Shown: positions 40,903-51,798, counted from the first letter of the stretch. The stretch: 64,000 nucleotides of DNA from Neobacillus nitrireducens (GCF_030915405.1 NZ_CP133262.1:2170001-2234000), one strand, 5' to 3'. Numbers and translations: made by a program. Notes: generated by a model from the sequence alone, not told the origin.

Positions 40903-42114
40903 TTATTTTAAAATGGATTCCTTTTTATTCACTTCTGCATTGACCTTTGTTGGCAGACCCCAAATCTTGATAAATCCAACCGCTGCATTATGATCAAACG
41001 CATCACCTTTTGAATAGGTTGCAAGTTCCTCATTATATAGGCTATACGGCGACTTTCTTCCAACAACCGTATGATTACCTTTATGAAGCTTGACACGAAT
41101 CGTTCCGGTCACTGTCTTTTGCGTTTCATTAATAAATGCATCCAGTGCAGGTTTAATTGGAGAATACCAAAGACCTTCGTAAATAATCTTAGACATCTGC
41201 TGTTCAACCTGTGTCTTAAATTGGCTGACTTCACGAGTTAATGTTAAAAATTCTAGTTCTTTATGGGCATTGATTAAAATAAGTGCAGCAGGATTTTCGT
41301 ATACTTCACGAGATTTAATTCCTACTAATCTATTTTCAATATGATCGATACGGCCCACACCGTGCTTGCCGCCAAGAGCATTTAGAGTTTCGATTAATTG
41401 GACAAGTGGAAGTTTTTCGCCGTTAAGGGCAACTGGTACACCCTGTTCAAATTCGATTTCCACATATTCAGCGGAATCAGGAGTTAGCTCAATCGGATTC
41501 GTCCAATCGAAGGCAGCTTCAGGTGCTTCAGCCCATGGATCTTCCAGAACTCCGGCCTCGCAAGCACGGCCCCAGATATTTGCATCAATGGAAAATGGAT
41601 TATCTAAATCGACTGGAATTGGAATTCCGTTCTCTTCGGCATATTTGATTTCTTCGTCACGAGTCATTCCCCATTCACGAACAGGAGCAACCACTTTTAA
41701 ACTTGGGTTCAAAGCTTGGATGGAAACTTCAAAACGGACCTGATCGTTTCCTTTTCCTGTACAGCCATGAGCAACAGCAGTGGCACCTTCTTTTTCAGCT
41801 ACTTCCACCAATAATTTTGAAATAAGCGGTCTTGATAATGCTGAGGATAATGGATATTTCCCTTCATACAAGCAATTCGCTTTTAACGCTGGTAAAATAT
41901 ATTCTTTTGCTAGTAATTCTTTTGCATCGATCATATAGGCTTTAATAGCTCCGACATTCAAAGCTTTATTTTTGATTGCTTCTAAGTCTTTTCCTTCGCC
42001 GACGTCAAGACCTAAGGCAATCACATCGTAGCCATATTTTTCTTGAATCCACTTTACTGATACTGATGTATCTAAACCGCCTGAGTAGGCTAGAATAATT
42101 TTTTCTTTTGTCAT
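40903..42114 (-). CDS. argG: Argininosuccinate synthase
   Basis: Joins citrulline and aspartate using ATP. The 403 residues begin with the PP-loop motif [15 protein letters not shown], followed by [22 protein letters not shown] and [16 protein letters not shown], all family hallmarks. Eighty bp separate it from argF; no full terminator was seen there, so it may be co-transcribed with the argC-argF genes. Confidence 0.97.
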   Translation of the reverse strand: MTKEKIILAYSGGLDTSVSVKWIQEKYGYDVIALGLDVGEGKDLEAIKNKALNVGAIKAYMIDAKELLAKEYILPALKANCLYEGKYPLSSALSRPLISKLLVEVAEKEGATAVAHGCTGKGNDQVRFEVSIQALNPSLKVVAPVREWGMTRDEEIKYAEENGIPIPVDLDNPFSIDANIWGRACEAGVLEDPWAEAPEAAFDWTNPIELTPDSAEYVEIEFEQGVPVALNGEKLPLVQLIETLNALGGKHGVGRIDHIENRLVGIKSREVYENPAALILINAHKELEFLTLTREVSQFKTQVEQQMSKIIYEGLWYSPIKPALDAFINETQKTVTGTIRVKLHKGNHTVVGRKSPYSLYNEELATYSKGDAFDHNAAVGFIKIWGLPTKVNAEVNKKESILK

Positions 42115-42196
42115 GATTATAATTCTCCTCTTACCGTTTGTGTATTTTTATTCAACTGATAGAATTATTATACAACAAGTCTCATAGAAAAGGAAA

Positions 42197-43177
42197 CTAT
42201 TTTGCTAGTAAAAGTTTTAAAATTGCTTTCTGGGCATGAAGGCGATTCTCAGCTTCATCAAAAACGACTGAATGAGATCCATCGATGACTTCTGCTGTTA
42301 CTTCTTCGCCACGATGGGCTGGCAAACAATGCAAAAAGATAAAATCCTCCTTCGCCAATTTGCACAGTTCATCATTTACTTGGAATCCTTGAAATGCCTT
42401 CAATCTTTTTTCCGTTTCTTCTTCCTGTCCCATACTGGTCCAAACATCTGTCACGATGACATCTGCGCCTTTAACAGCTTCTAGCGGATCATTTGTAATC
42501 AGGAGTGAACATCCCGTTTGTTTTCCAACTTTAATAGCTTTTTCAGTAATATTACCATTTGGCAAATATCCCGGTGGACTCGCAATGCTGATATCCATTC
42601 CCACTTTCATTGCGCCCTCCATTAATGAATGGGTCATATTGTTATTGCCATCGCCAATATAACACATCTTTAAGCCAGACAGTTTTCCTTTATGCTCGAG
42701 TATCGTTAAAAGGTCTGCTAACACTTGGGTTGGATGCTGCAGATCTGTTAAACCGTTAATGACTGGTACTGTTGCATGTTCAGCTAATTCTTCCACTGAA
42801 TCATGCGAAAAAGTTCTAATCATCAAACCATCCACATAACGGGACAGCACTTTTGCGGTATCGGAAATACTTTCTCCTCTTCCAAGCTGAATATCCTTTG
42901 AACTTAAGAAGATTGCGTGTCCTCCAAGCTGGAGCATCCCTACCTCAAAGGATACTCTTGTACGGGTGGAGGATTTTTCAAAAATCATCCCTAAAACTTT
43001 TCCGCTTAAATACGGATGCGGTTTGCCTTGTTTTTGGAGTTTCTTCATCTCTATCGCTTCGTTTAGAAGATAGAGAATTTCATCTGCACTGAAATCAGAC
43101 AGCTGTATAAAATCTTTTCCTTTAAACTTCGGCTTGTGAATATTACTTATCTCATTTATTTTAATCGCCTCACCCAT
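42197..43177 (-). CDS. argF: Ornithine carbamoyltransferase
   Basis: Makes citrulline from ornithine and carbamoyl phosphate. Length 326. Carbamoyl-phosphate motif SSTRTRVSFE (near 65), HPTQVLADL, and ornithine motif HCLPAHRGEE (near 280). ATG 43177 lies inside the end of carB (8-bp overlap) with GAGGTG six bases upstream; the longer frame from 43213 is unlikely. Overlap with carB suggests translational coupling and channelling of carbamoyl phosphate. Confidence 0.97.
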   Translation of the reverse strand: MGEAIKINEISNIHKPKFKGKDFIQLSDFSADEILYLLNEAIEMKKLQKQGKPHPYLSGKVLGMIFEKSSTRTRVSFEVGMLQLGGHAIFLSSKDIQLGRGESISDTAKVLSRYVDGLMIRTFSHDSVEELAEHATVPVINGLTDLQHPTQVLADLLTILEHKGKLSGLKMCYIGDGNNNMTHSLMEGAMKVGMDISIASPPGYLPNGNITEKAIKVGKQTGCSLLITNDPLEAVKGADVIVTDVWTSMGQEEETEKRLKAFQGFQVNDELCKLAKEDFIFLHCLPAHRGEEVTAEVIDGSHSVVFDEAENRLHAQKAILKLLLAK

Positions 43178-46100
43178 GTACAGCACCTCTTTCTTCCAAC
43201 TTATAATATTCATTCACAGATCGAACCTCAAAATCAGATGGAGACCCTTTTTCCAGACCGATTATCGCTTCAATTGTATCTAAGTGTGTAAATACCGGTA
43301 TCTTGTAGCGAACGGCATGTTCGCGAATTTGGTAACCAAATTTAATTTTATTACGCCCCTGATTCGGTATATTAATAACTGCCTTCATGAGCTGATTTCG
43401 GAAAAGTTCAATGACCTCATCTTCATTCTTGATCACTTTTTCAACCTGAATTCCAGCACTTTGAAAATATGCAGCGGTCCCTGCTGTGGCCGCAATCTTG
43501 TATCGTTTTTTTACAAGGTCCTGGATAATTGAGAGAGATGCTTGCTTATCTCGATCAGAGATGGAACAGAAAAGATAATTTTCCTCGGTTTGCCCGCCGA
43601 GTGATGGAATAGATTTTTCAAGTGCCTCTTGATAGGTTGCTCCCATGCCAAGCGCTTCACCTGTTGATTTCATTTCAGGTCCGAGCACATGGTCGACACC
43701 TTTAAGCTTACTTGATGAAAATACTGGTGTTTTCACTGAATAATAATCAGGTTCATCCAATAGTCCCTTTGTTGAACATAGGTCAGTGAGCATTTCTCCT
43801 AATTGAACACGCGTCGCCCATTCAATCATCGGGATTCCTGTGACCTTGCTCATGATTGGTACCGTTCTGGAAGACCTAGGATTAACTTCAAGTACATTAA
43901 CCAGATCTTCGTAGATAACAAATTGAATGTTCATGATTCCAATCACCGGTGCAGAGTTAGCGATTTTCCCAGCGTAGTCAATTAATGTTTCTTTCATATT
44001 TTCGGACAGTGAAACGGGCGGGAACACCGAAATACTGTCTCCAGAGTGGACCCCGGCTTTTTCGATATGTTCAAAGATTCCCGGTACGACGATATCTTTC
44101 CCATCACAAATGACATCAATCTCGCACTCTAGTCCAGGTAAATATTTATCTACTAATAATGGCCACATCGTTGTCTGCGAATTTTTTTCAAGCTGTATTA
44201 TATACTGGCTCAATTCCTCTTCTGAAAAAATAGTAAACATGGATTGTCCGCCAATGACATAGGATGGACGCACCAGGACTGGATAACCCAGTTTTGTAGC
44301 TGCTTCTATGAGTTCATCTGGATGAGTAACGGTTTGACCCACTATATGCGGTATGTCAAGGTCTTCAAGCAACTGATAAAATTCTTTTCGATCTTCTAAG
44401 CGATCGACATTTTTTACAGAGGTGCCTAATATTTTGATCCCTTCTTCTTCTAAATCATGTGCTAAATTAATGGCCGTTTGCCCGCCAAACTGAATCAACA
44501 CACCTTCAACCTGTTCTTTTTCGATGACATGAAGTACATCCTCAGCTGCTAGGGGCTCAAAATACAGACGATCCGCAACAGAATAATCGGTACTAACTGT
44601 CTCAGGGTTATTATTTATCACCACTGCCTCGTAGCCCTTTTTCTTGATTGCTTTTGCCGCATGTACCGAACAGTAATCAAATTCAATCCCTTGCCCAATT
44701 CGAATCGGGCCTGAGCCAATGACAAGAATCTTTTTCTTACCTGTAACCTCAACCTCGTCAAACCCGTGCCAGGTTGAATAATAGTAAGGTGTAACCGCAT
44801 CAAATTCAGCTGAACAAGTATCAACCATTTTATAGCCTGGTTTCCAGTCCAGTTCCTTCCACTTGTCTCTTACTTGTTTTTCTGGAATTGCATATATTTG
44901 CGATAGTAGCTTATCAGCAATATTATTTTGCTTCGCCTGCTTGAGTAAGGAAACGGGAACCTCGCTCCAATTATAGGAGGTTAATAAAGTTTCTAGCGTT
45001 ACGATTGAGCTAATTTTGTGTAAAAACCATGGATCAATCTCGGTCAACTGTTGCACTTTTTCAAGTGTGATACCTCTTCTAAGCGATTCAGCAATGATGA
45101 ATAAACGCTGGTCATTTGCCTGTTTAAGTAGTTCATTCAATTCCAGTTCAGCAATCAATTTATTTTTCTCGAGGCAAAGTCCATAAACATTCATTTCCAT
45201 TGAGCGAATGGCTTTATTTAAGGCACCTTCAAAGGTCCGATCAATCGCCATAACTTCCCCGGTTGCCTTCATTTGCGTTCCTAAGGTCCGGTCCGCCTCA
45301 GGGAATTTATCAAAAGGGAAGCGAGGCAGTTTTACCACAATATAATCAATCGCTGGCTCAAAGGATGCAAAAGTATTCCCTGTTATTGGATTCACAATCT
45401 CATCCAAATGATACCCAACCGCACACTTCGCTGCCATCCGGGCGATTGGATAACCAGTTGCTTTCGATGCAAGCGCCGATGAACGACTCACCCGTGGATT
45501 TACTTCGATAATATAATACTGATTTGACTCCGGATGTAGAGCAAACTGGATGTTACAACCACCGATAATCTTAAGTTCTTTAATTACTTTAATAGAAGAA
45601 TCACGAAGCATTTGATATTGAACATCTGTAAGGGTTTGCGACGGGGCTACGACAATCGAATCTCCCGTATGAACACCCACCGGGTCCATATTTTCCATAT
45701 TGCAAACAATGATGCATGTATCATTTGCGTCTCTCATGACTTCATACTCAATTTCTTTCCAGCCTTTGATACTTCTTTCAACTAATACCTGCTGAATGGG
45801 ACTCGCTGCTAAACCTTTCTTAAGAACCGTTTCTAGTTCCTCATCAGTATAAGCAAAGCCGCCCCCATCCCCTCCAAGTGTATACGCAGGGCGAATAATA
45901 ACTGGGAATCCAATTTCTTTTACGAAGGCTATGCCCTCCTCAAAGCTGTGAATGATAGCCGATTCAGGAATTGGTTCGCCAATTTGAAGCATCAAATTAC
46001 GGAACTTTTCTCTGTCCTCCCCATTTTGGATAGACTCAACAGATGTTCCTAATAATTCAACATTGTATTTTTCTAAAATATTTTGTTCATAAAGTTGCAC

Positions 46101-46397
46101 GGTTAAATTTAATCCAGTTTGGCCGCCTAGTGTACCAATAATTCCATCAGGTTTTTCTTTCTTGATGATCTTTTCAATGGTTTCAACGTTAAGCGGTTCT
46201 ATATAGACCTTGTCAGCTACGGCTTCATCGGTCATGATGGTCGCTGGGTTATTATTAATTAAAACAACTTCGATTCCTTCTTCTTTCAAGGCTATACATG
46301 CCTGCGTGCCTGCATAATCAAATTCTGCCGCTTGCCCAATGACAATTGGACCTGAACCAATCACTAGTACTTTTTTTAAGCTTTTATTTAATGGCAT
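43170..46397 (-). CDS. carB: Carbamoyl-phosphate synthase, large subunit
   Basis: A 1075-residue synthetase subunit with two homologous ATP-grasp halves, each starting with a similar motif: VLVIGSGPIVIGQAAEFDYA at about 9 and ILVIGSGPIRIGQGIEFDY at about 560. RPAYTLGGDGGGF and RPSYVIGGQSMF mark the nucleotide loops. The last 140 residues are an MGS-like regulatory domain. It overlaps carA by 14 bp and argF by 8 bp. Location in the arg cluster suggests an arginine-specific enzyme; the pyrimidine paralogue (pyrAB) is presumably elsewhere. Confidence 0.97.
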   Translation of the reverse strand: MPLNKSLKKVLVIGSGPIVIGQAAEFDYAGTQACIALKEEGIEVVLINNNPATIMTDEAVADKVYIEPLNVETIEKIIKKEKPDGIIGTLGGQTGLNLTVQLYEQNILEKYNVELLGTSVESIQNGEDREKFRNLMLQIGEPIPESAIIHSFEEGIAFVKEIGFPVIIRPAYTLGGDGGGFAYTDEELETVLKKGLAASPIQQVLVERSIKGWKEIEYEVMRDANDTCIIVCNMENMDPVGVHTGDSIVVAPSQTLTDVQYQMLRDSSIKVIKELKIIGGCNIQFALHPESNQYYIIEVNPRVSRSSALASKATGYPIARMAAKCAVGYHLDEIVNPITGNTFASFEPAIDYIVVKLPRFPFDKFPEADRTLGTQMKATGEVMAIDRTFEGALNKAIRSMEMNVYGLCLEKNKLIAELELNELLKQANDQRLFIIAESLRRGITLEKVQQLTEIDPWFLHKISSIVTLETLLTSYNWSEVPVSLLKQAKQNNIADKLLSQIYAIPEKQVRDKWKELDWKPGYKMVDTCSAEFDAVTPYYYSTWHGFDEVEVTGKKKILVIGSGPIRIGQGIEFDYCSVHAAKAIKKKGYEAVVINNNPETVSTDYSVADRLYFEPLAAEDVLHVIEKEQVEGVLIQFGGQTAINLAHDLEEEGIKILGTSVKNVDRLEDRKEFYQLLEDLDIPHIVGQTVTHPDELIEAATKLGYPVLVRPSYVIGGQSMFTIFSEEELSQYIIQLEKNSQTTMWPLLVDKYLPGLECEIDVICDGKDIVVPGIFEHIEKAGVHSGDSISVFPPVSLSENMKETLIDYAGKIANSAPVIGIMNIQFVIYEDLVNVLEVNPRSSRTVPIMSKVTGIPMIEWATRVQLGEMLTDLCSTKGLLDEPDYYSVKTPVFSSSKLKGVDHVLGPEMKSTGEALGMGATYQEALEKSIPSLGGQTEENYLFCSISDRDKQASLSIIQDLVKKRYKIAATAGTAAYFQSAGIQVEKVIKNEDEVIELFRNQLMKAVINIPNQGRNKIKFGYQIREHAVRYKIPVFTHLDTIEAIIGLEKGSPSDFEVRSVNEYYKLEERGAVHG

Positions 46398-47469
46398 AAA
46401 CAGTCTCTCCCATAGAAGCTATCTGAGTTACAAAATCTTTTAAGATATATTCGGTATCGCTTGGCCCTGGATGGGCTTCTGGATGAAATTGTACCGTTTG
46501 AATTGGGTAATTCTTATGCATTAACCCCTCAATCGAACGATCATTTACATTTCGATAGCTAATATCAAATACTTTGGTGTCAATACTATCATCAACAACA
46601 ACATAGCCATGGTTCTGAGCGGTGATTTTCACTTTTCCTGTCATTATTTCCTTAACTGGATGATTGCCACCGCGATGTCCATAGGCTAATTTGGTTGTTT
46701 TAGCCCCGTATGCAAGAGCAATTAATTGATGCCCTAGACAAATTCCAAGTGTAGGATAATTTTGGGTGATCTTTTTTATTTCCGGAAACCATTTTTTTAA
46801 TTCCATTGGGTCCCCTGGGCCGTTACTGAACAGAACTCCATCTGGATTCAGTACTTTTATTTTTTCATAAGATGTGTTGTAAGGAACAATTGTGACCGCA
46901 CAATTTTCATCTAGCAGAGCGTTAAGAATCGACTTTTTAAAACCATAATCCATGAGCACCACATGCGGTCCATTGTTCTTGAAATATTGAATCTTCTTCG
47001 TTGATACTTTATCCACCCAAAATGATCGATTATCTGATTCTACATTTTCATTATTCTTTTTCTTGCTTAAATAGCCTTTTACCGTCCCACGGCTGCGAAT
47101 AGTTTTTACTAAGAGACGCGTATCAATTCCTGCAATCCCTGGTACTCCTGCGTCTTTAAGTTTCTCAGAAAATTTATTAACAGATTGATAATGGCTCGGT
47201 GTTTCACATAAATCCCCGATTACTACTCCTGATAATGCAGGGGTGATACTTTCATTATCGAGCGTATTAATTCCATAACTTCCGATTATTGGGTAACAAA
47301 AGGTAATGATTTGTCCAGCGTAAGATGGATCGGTGATGATCTCTTGATACCCAGTCATGCTAGTATTAAAAACTACTTCTCCGAGAGAATCTTTATCGGC
47401 TCCAATTAATACTCCTTCAAAGACCTCTCCCGTTTCCAAAGTAAGGTATCCATTCTGCAAAATATTCAC
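46384..47469 (-). CDS. carA: Carbamoyl-phosphate synthase, small (glutaminase) subunit
   Basis: Class I amidotransferase subunit supplying ammonia to CarB. The 361 residues have SMTGYQEIITDPSYAGQI, the Cys nucleophile in GICLGHQLIALAYG and the His/Glu pair in QFHPEAHPGPSDT. GTG 47469 follows GAAAGG; it overlaps the argD stop by four bases. Part of the argC-to-argF run. Confidence 0.96.
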   Translation of the reverse strand: MNILQNGYLTLETGEVFEGVLIGADKDSLGEVVFNTSMTGYQEIITDPSYAGQIITFCYPIIGSYGINTLDNESITPALSGVVIGDLCETPSHYQSVNKFSEKLKDAGVPGIAGIDTRLLVKTIRSRGTVKGYLSKKKNNENVESDNRSFWVDKVSTKKIQYFKNNGPHVVLMDYGFKKSILNALLDENCAVTIVPYNTSYEKIKVLNPDGVLFSNGPGDPMELKKWFPEIKKITQNYPTLGICLGHQLIALAYGAKTTKLAYGHRGGNHPVKEIMTGKVKITAQNHGYVVVDDSIDTKVFDISYRNVNDRSIEGLMHKNYPIQTVQFHPEAHPGPSDTEYILKDFVTQIASMGETVYAIK

Positions 47470-48665
47470 TCGCCTTTCTCTATACTCTGGAAAGTTTTTT
47501 CCAATGCTTTAATAAATTCATGAATTTCTTCTTTTGTTACTGTTAATGGAGGTAAAATCCTCACTACATTCGGGCCGGCTGTTAAAATAAGAAGCTGGTT
47601 TGCAATGGCTTTTTGAACAATTTCTAAAGCACTCGTTTCAACTACTATTCCCTTGAGAAGGCCGAGCCCACGGATATCTTTGATAAAAGAGTACTTTTCC
47701 TTCAGGCCTTGCAATTTTTTATCTAAGTACGATGAAATTTCGTTTGATTGATTTAAAATATTAGTGGCAACCATATGCTGAATCGTTGCGAGTCCGGCAG
47801 CGGTTGCTAATGGATTTCCTCCAAAGGTACTGCCGTGGCTACCTGGATCAAAACCTTTAGCCGCTTCTTCCTTAGCGATAATTGCTCCAATCGGGAATCC
47901 TGAGCCAAGGCCCTTTGCAATGCTAATGACATCAGGCTCTATACCGTATTGTTCATAGGCAAACAGTGTTCCCGTTCGGCCAATCCCTGTTTGAATTTCG
48001 TCAACCATGAGAAGAATTTCTCTATCCTGACAAATTTTTGCGAGTTTACTAACCCACTCTTGTTTCGCAGGTATGACTCCACCTTCACCCTGAACGAGTT
48101 CGAGAAGGACGGCAGCAGGCTCAATGGTATATAGTAGTTCAAGTGCTTCTTCATCATTAAATGGCAGATAACTAAACCCGGATACTAACGGGGCAAATCC
48201 TTGCTGAATCTTTTCTTGGCCAGTTGCCGATAAAGTGGCTAGTGTTCTCCCATGAAAGGATTGCTGAAAGGTGACAATTTCAGGTGATTCGTTACCCTTC
48301 ACTTTGTTTGCATATCTCCGTGCCAGCTTAATCGCAGCCTCATTTGCCTCCGCTCCACTGTTGCAAAAGAAAACTTGGTCCGCGCAACTATTGGCTGTAA
48401 GAAGGGCTGCCAGCTGCTGCTGATTCGGGATGTTATAGAGGTTTGAACAGTGCCAAAGATTCTGTAATTGCTCCTCAAGTGCTTCTTTTACGACATCTGG
48501 AACATGCCCTAGGTTACAGGTCGCTATTCCGGAAGTGAAATCTAGATATTGAGTACCCTGATCATCCCAAACATAGCTGCCTTTCCCTTTAATGACTGTG
48601 ACAGGGAAGCGAGTATATGTTGCCATGACTGGTGATGTTAGGGAGATGGAATTATTTGTTGCCAT
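47466..48665 (-). CDS. argD: Acetylornithine aminotransferase
   Basis: PLP transaminase making N-acetylornithine. The 399 residues include SGIATCNLGH, NSGAEANEAAIKLARRY, the PLP Asp in LMVDEIQTGIGRTG and the Schiff-base Lys in ISIAKGLGSGFPIGA. Its ATG overlaps the argB stop (TAATG). Class III aminotransferases also use succinyl-diaminopimelate or GABA, but the operon context points to arginine. Confidence 0.95.
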   Translation of the reverse strand: MATNNSISLTSPVMATYTRFPVTVIKGKGSYVWDDQGTQYLDFTSGIATCNLGHVPDVVKEALEEQLQNLWHCSNLYNIPNQQQLAALLTANSCADQVFFCNSGAEANEAAIKLARRYANKVKGNESPEIVTFQQSFHGRTLATLSATGQEKIQQGFAPLVSGFSYLPFNDEEALELLYTIEPAAVLLELVQGEGGVIPAKQEWVSKLAKICQDREILLMVDEIQTGIGRTGTLFAYEQYGIEPDVISIAKGLGSGFPIGAIIAKEEAAKGFDPGSHGSTFGGNPLATAAGLATIQHMVATNILNQSNEISSYLDKKLQGLKEKYSFIKDIRGLGLLKGIVVETSALEIVQKAIANQLLILTAGPNVVRILPPLTVTKEEIHEFIKALEKTFQSIEKGE

Positions 48666-49462
48666 TACGCGATCCCCTCTTCTAGGACAATTTTTGTGCC
48701 GACTTTTTTGCCATCCATATAATCTATCAAGCTATTTTTCTCAAATCCATTGATAATACCAACCTCTGGGATGTTATGAACAAGTCCGTCTATCGCGGCT
48801 TTTACCTTCGGAAGCATACCACCATATATTGTTTTATTTTCGATTAACGTTTCAATTATCGATTTGGAAGCTTTATCAAGCTTCGTCTTAATTCCGTTTT
48901 TTTCGATTAAAATCCCTGGAATATCACTGATAAAACAAAGGTTTGCTTTCAATGATTTGGCAATCGCACTTGCTGCTATATCTCCATTAATGTTGTACCT
49001 CTGCCCGCTATTATCTATTCCGATGGGGGATATGACTGGAATGTATCCTTGTTCAATGATTGTATTTATTACATTGTGGTTTACTTCAATAACGTCTCCT
49101 ACAAAACCTAAATTCTTTGAATCAGAAGTTGGCTCCGCTTTTAACAAACTCCCATCAACACCGCTTATACCTAGGGCTTCCCCGCCAACTTCTACAATGT
49201 TTCTAACAACTTGTTTGTTAACTGAACCGCTTAATACCATTTCCACTATATCTAATACTTCATGATTGGTTACTCTAAGACCATTCACAAAAGTGGTTTC
49301 AACATTTAGATTTTTTAATAACGACGTGATTAGTGGACCGCCGCCATGAACGATGATGGGTATACACTCGCCCGCTTTATGCATTTTTACGACATCTTCA
49401 TAAAAGGATCTTGGAAGATTATCTAACACACTTCCTCCGCACTTAATGACTATATATTTCAT
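48665..49462 (-). CDS. argB: Acetylglutamate kinase
   Basis: Phosphorylates N-acetylglutamate. A 265-residue amino acid kinase: IKCGGSVLDN at the N-terminus, IVHGGGPLI near 38, FVNGLRVTN, and NINGDIAASAIAKSL near 170. It lacks the long N-terminal helix seen in arginine-sensitive hexameric enzymes, so arginine feedback is less likely at this step. It lies 14 bp after argJ. Confidence 0.96.
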   Translation of the reverse strand: MKYIVIKCGGSVLDNLPRSFYEDVVKMHKAGECIPIIVHGGGPLITSLLKNLNVETTFVNGLRVTNHEVLDIVEMVLSGSVNKQVVRNIVEVGGEALGISGVDGSLLKAEPTSDSKNLGFVGDVIEVNHNVINTIIEQGYIPVISPIGIDNSGQRYNINGDIAASAIAKSLKANLCFISDIPGILIEKNGIKTKLDKASKSIIETLIENKTIYGGMLPKVKAAIDGLVHNIPEVGIINGFEKNSLIDYMDGKKVGTKIVLEEGIA

Positions 49463-49476
49463 ATTTAGGTCCTCTC

Positions 49477-50703
49477 TTACGTGCGGTAGGATGCGTTTAT
49501 TTTCACATAATCATAAGTTAGGTCGCATCCCCAGGCTGTTGCGCTATATTCACCTTGGTTTAATTCAACACTTAATTTTACATTTTCTGATTCTAAATAT
49601 CCCTTTACTTCTTCCTCTACAAAGTTACTTGGAAGACCATTTTCAAATACCGTAAAAGGCCCGATCGACACCTTAATTGCATTAGGTTCAACTGGTACAC
49701 CGCTGTATCCAATTGCAGTAACAATTCTTCCCCAGTTAGGGTCTGTTCCATAAATCGCTGTTTTTACAAGATTAGAAGAAATAATCGCTTTTCCGACTGC
49801 ACTTGCCGCGTTTTGGCTGTAACCGCCATTTACTTGAACTTCTACTAGTTTTGTAGCACCCTCACCGTCTCTTGCAATTTTTTTAGCTAGGGATTCGCAA
49901 ACGATTTTCAACCCCTGTTTAAAAGTATTCCATTCAGGGTGTTCTTTTGTTAGTTGATTATTCTCAGCTAATCCATTGGCCATGACTAAAACCATGTCGT
50001 TCGTACTTGTATCCCCATCAACTGTTATCATGTTGAAGGTTTGATTCGTTACCTCACGAAGTGCTTCAAGTAGGTCTTCTTGTTCAATATTTGCATCTGT
50101 TGTTACAAATCCAAGCATAGTGGCCATGTTCGGATGGACCATCCCAGACCCTTTTGAGGCACCGCCAATGGAAACTGTTACTCCATCGATTTTCATTTGC
50201 ACTGCTGTATGTTTGATACAAGTGTCAGTTGTTAGGATAGCATCCATAAAGTTATTTTCATTTTCATACTCTTTATTTAGTATTTGCTTGATTCCATTTA
50301 TCACTTTATCCATCTGAAGTAATTCCCCAATAACTCCAGTTGAAGTAACCGCAACAAGATGTTTTTGTATTCCTAATTCGTTCGCAAAGCCCTGTTGCAT
50401 AGCGAATGCATCCTGTAGCCCTTGCTCCCCAGTACAAGCATTAGCGTTGCCTGAATTCACGATAATTGCTTGAATCTTTTTTTCCTGTGCGATACTTTCT
50501 TGGGTAACTAATAATGGAGCTGCCTGAAAGAGGTTGGTTGTATACACTCCTGCAGCAGTTGCCGGAACCTCTGAAATAACGTATCCGAGATCAAGTCGTT
50601 TTCTTTTCAGTCCACAGTGCATACCGCCAGCTTTGTACCCCTTCGGTAAAGTTACACTACCTTCTTCTATAATAATGATTTCATTAGATGATATAGCCTG
50701 CAT
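49477..50703 (-). CDS. argJ: Bifunctional ornithine acetyltransferase / N-acetylglutamate synthase
   Basis: Recycles the acetyl group from acetylornithine to glutamate. The 408-residue precursor has the self-cleavage site in ASKGSGMVHPNMATMLGF: Thr of MATML becomes the new N-terminal nucleophile of the beta chain. NSGNANACTG and TNDMVLVMANG are also typical. ATG 50703 follows GGGGG ten bases upstream. Whether it also makes acetylglutamate from acetyl-CoA is usual for Bacillus but cannot be seen here. Confidence 0.96.
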   Translation of the reverse strand: MQAISSNEIIIIEEGSVTLPKGYKAGGMHCGLKRKRLDLGYVISEVPATAAGVYTTNLFQAAPLLVTQESIAQEKKIQAIIVNSGNANACTGEQGLQDAFAMQQGFANELGIQKHLVAVTSTGVIGELLQMDKVINGIKQILNKEYENENNFMDAILTTDTCIKHTAVQMKIDGVTVSIGGASKGSGMVHPNMATMLGFVTTDANIEQEDLLEALREVTNQTFNMITVDGDTSTNDMVLVMANGLAENNQLTKEHPEWNTFKQGLKIVCESLAKKIARDGEGATKLVEVQVNGGYSQNAASAVGKAIISSNLVKTAIYGTDPNWGRIVTAIGYSGVPVEPNAIKVSIGPFTVFENGLPSNFVEEEVKGYLESENVKLSVELNQGEYSATAWGCDLTYDYVKINASYRT

Positions 50704-50760
50704 CAATTTAATTTCCCCCTTCAAATCCCATTTTGATCTACACCTAAAAGGTAGTTATAC

Positions 50761-51798
50761 TCATGGATACATTGGAATGTCTGTTAGCCCCGTTCGCTCT
50801 TCCCAGCCATTCATCAAATTCACATTTTGGATAGCCTGCCCTGCAGCACCTTTGACTAAATTATCGATCACTGAAACGATTGTCAGCCGATTGGTTCGCT
50901 CGTCAACATGTAGCCCAATATCACAATAATTTGAACCTAGAACCTCTTTTGTTGAAGGTATATTCCCCTCAGGCCGTACTCTTATAAAATGAGATTCTTG
51001 ATAAAATTGTTTATATAAATCTATAACTCTTTTTGTAGAAATTTCATCTTTAAGGTTCACATAGATCGTGCACATAATTCCCTTTGTCATCGGAACAAGA
51101 TGGGTTGTAAATGTAATCGTTATTGGATTTCCGCTCTCGTCAGAAAGTACCTGCTCAATTTCTGGAATATGCTGATGTGCTCCTAGTTTATAAGCTTTTA
51201 AGTTTTCATTGATTTCTGCGTAATGGGCTGTTAATGAAAGTCCTCTTCCAGCACCAGAGACACCCGATTTTGCATCAATGATAATCGACTTTTCATCAGC
51301 TAAATTTGTTTTTACTATCGGAATAAGACCGAGTGTAGTCGCAGTCGGATAACAACCTGGATTGGCTATTAAATTGGATGACTTTATTGAGTCGGGATAT
51401 ATTTCGCTTAAACCATAGGTTGCTTGTTTTAAATAATCCTCATCAGCTGGTTTATGTTTATACCAAGATTCATATTCTTCCATAGACCTTAGCCTGAAGT
51501 CCCCTGATAAATCTATACATTTAATCCCGCTCTTCAAAAGTGGTGGAACTAGCTTACTGCTAACACCTGACGGGGTTGCCAAAAATACGATATCGTTTTT
51601 TTCACTTAATGTATCTGCATCAAATTTCTCTAGTGGTTGATCAACTATTTCAGAAAGATGTGGATAAATCCCACTAAAGCTGGACCCTGATTGTGAGTTA
51701 GAAACAACTGAACCAATCTCCAAAAAAGGGTGTTTATTGATTAACCTGACTAACTCAATTGATCCATAACCAGTACCACCGATAATTGCAGCCCTCAA
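50761..51798 (-). CDS. argC: N-acetyl-gamma-glutamyl-phosphate reductase
   Basis: NADPH-dependent reductase, third step of the acetylated pathway and first gene of the cluster. The 345 residues have the dinucleotide motif AIIGGTGYGSIELVRL and the catalytic Cys in NPGCYPTATTLG, then GVSGAGRGLS and LGAHQHIPEIEQ. Probable start is TTG 51798, nine bases after AGGAG; TTG 51807 touches that signal. An apparent sigma-A promoter lies 36 bp upstream. Confidence 0.95.
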   Translation of the reverse strand: MRAAIIGGTGYGSIELVRLINKHPFLEIGSVVSNSQSGSSFSGIYPHLSEIVDQPLEKFDADTLSEKNDIVFLATPSGVSSKLVPPLLKSGIKCIDLSGDFRLRSMEEYESWYKHKPADEDYLKQATYGLSEIYPDSIKSSNLIANPGCYPTATTLGLIPIVKTNLADEKSIIIDAKSGVSGAGRGLSLTAHYAEINENLKAYKLGAHQHIPEIEQVLSDESGNPITITFTTHLVPMTKGIMCTIYVNLKDEISTKRVIDLYKQFYQESHFIRVRPEGNIPSTKEVLGSNYCDIGLHVDERTNRLTIVSVIDNLVKGAAGQAIQNVNLMNGWEERTGLTDIPMYP

